Below, in pieces: positions 6,233 through 6,482 of a DNA stretch of 6,482 bases. This stretch comes from Clostridiales bacterium (GTDB lineage Bacteria; Bacillota; Clostridia; Oscillospirales; Oscillospiraceae). A model generated the notes under the pieces. It saw only the letters and a program-made list of their open reading frames with translations, was not told where the DNA came from and ran no database searches. Position numbers and translations under genes: made by a program. The first letter of the stretch is position 1. Each line of letters begins with the position of its first letter. The stretch is from positions 1 to 6,482 of the forward strand of contig VSNB01000178.1 of assembly GCA_009774055.1 (NCBI GenBank). The letters run 5' to 3'.

Positions 6233-6337
6233 ATGCGGTGTGGCAAGGCGGAGGACCCAGGCGGGCTGACGTCCGTCAAGGAGGAAGACGCAGGGATGTA
6301 CCGTCTGTATCTGCCGAACCGCTGTCTGTATTTTTGA
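6233..6337 (+). CDS. Candidate 34-residue microprotein
   Basis: ATG 6233 is preceded by a full AAGGAGG (6217-6223) at the ideal 9-nt spacing, the best ribosome binding site in the window. The ORF runs 34 codons to TGA 6335-6337. The product is soluble-looking, with five basic and five acidic residues, two cysteines (C3, C31) and an aromatic tail (MYRLYLPNRCLYF). No signal peptide or membrane segment is visible, and I do not recognise the family. It is followed after 42 nt by a strong terminator that would end its mRNA. It may be the second ORF of a unit starting near 5969. The site could still occur by chance in purine-rich sequence, and conservation has not been tested. Confidence 0.45.
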   Translation: MRCGKAEDPGGLTSVKEEDAGMYRLYLPNRCLYF

Positions 6338-6379
6338 GGATTGCTATAGAAACGAGCGGCGTTGGCCGCGGCCCGAAAA

Positions 6380-6417
6380 GGCGCGCCTCCCAGCCAAGGG
6401 AGGCGCGCCGTTTTTGT
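6380..6417 (+). terminator. Intrinsic terminator of the orphan unit
   Basis: A perfect 12-bp stem, GGCGCGCCTCCC (6380-6391) with GGGAGGCGCGCC (6398-6409), has loop AGCCAA and is followed by GTTTTTGTT. Four A residues precede the stem, so weak activity on the other strand is possible. A smaller hairpin, GCGGC-GTTG-GCCGC (6356-6369), lies just upstream. Confidence 0.93.
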
Positions 6418-6482
6418 TAGCCCCCGCCGCCGCCCCCCACCCATGACCGCAGGGCCCCGGGCCCACAAAAAACCCCCCCCCC
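6418..6482. other. C-rich low-complexity end, probable contig terminus
   Basis: After the terminator the sequence turns into C-rich runs, GGGCCCCGGGCCC, six A residues (6467-6472) and ten C residues at the very end (6473-6482). No gene is visible. The homopolymer looks like an assembly or sequencing end artefact rather than genomic sequence. Confidence 0.6.

Noticed and set aside
6380..6409. Two GGCGCGCC (AscI) palindromes suggesting cloning sites
   Set aside because: They are the two arms of a natural perfect-stem terminator with a T-run; nothing else suggests vector sequence.
6187..6468. 93-codon minus-strand ORF at the right end
   Set aside because: It is Arg/Gly/Pro-rich, runs through the terminator stem and the C-rich end, and has no ribosome binding site or domain.

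Overview
The window looks like chromosomal DNA from a GC-rich gut-type Clostridia, most like the Oscillospiraceae (Flavonifractor/Lawsonibacter-like). This is inferred from strong AGGAGG-type ribosome binding sites, consensus sigma-A promoters (TTGACA-N17-TATGAT/TACAAT), GC-rich codon use in pepF, and the gene families present. The right edge ends in a C-rich tract and ten C residues, which looks like a contig end. No taxonomic search could be run.

Layout. Positions 1-2024, minus strand: a two-gene operon for predicted surface lipoproteins. The first gene is a PHP-type (CehA/McbA-like) metallohydrolase with a carboxypeptidase-regulatory-like domain. The second is a DUF4430-type lipoprotein cut by the left edge. 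Positions 2241-3122, plus strand: a divergently transcribed AraC-family regulator. The shared 216-bp intergenic region carries a near-perfect sigma-A promoter for the regulator and an 8-bp inverted repeat around its -10, but no convincing promoter for the lipoprotein operon. This fits a model in which the regulator represses itself and activates the lipoproteins. Positions 3264-3806, minus strand: a cysteine-rich predicted transglutaminase-like (papain-fold) protein, convergent with the regulator and separated from it by a strong hairpin. Positions 4024-5823, plus strand: an M3-family oligoendopeptidase F, divergent from the transglutaminase-like gene. Their 217-bp intergenic region holds two back-to-back consensus promoters with an 11-bp inverted repeat between them. 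A textbook terminator follows pepF.

The last 650 bases hold no ordinary gene. They do contain an apparent complete transcription unit: a promoter with a perfect TATAAT, a 38-codon ORF starting at the predicted transcription start, a 34-codon ORF with an excellent ribosome binding site, and a 12-bp perfect-stem terminator. This could be a small RNA, a microprotein gene, or both, and is the least explained part of the window.

No rRNA, tRNA, CRISPR array or intact mobile element was seen. The best candidates for something undescribed are the AraC-controlled pair of surface lipoproteins and the orphan transcription unit at the right end.
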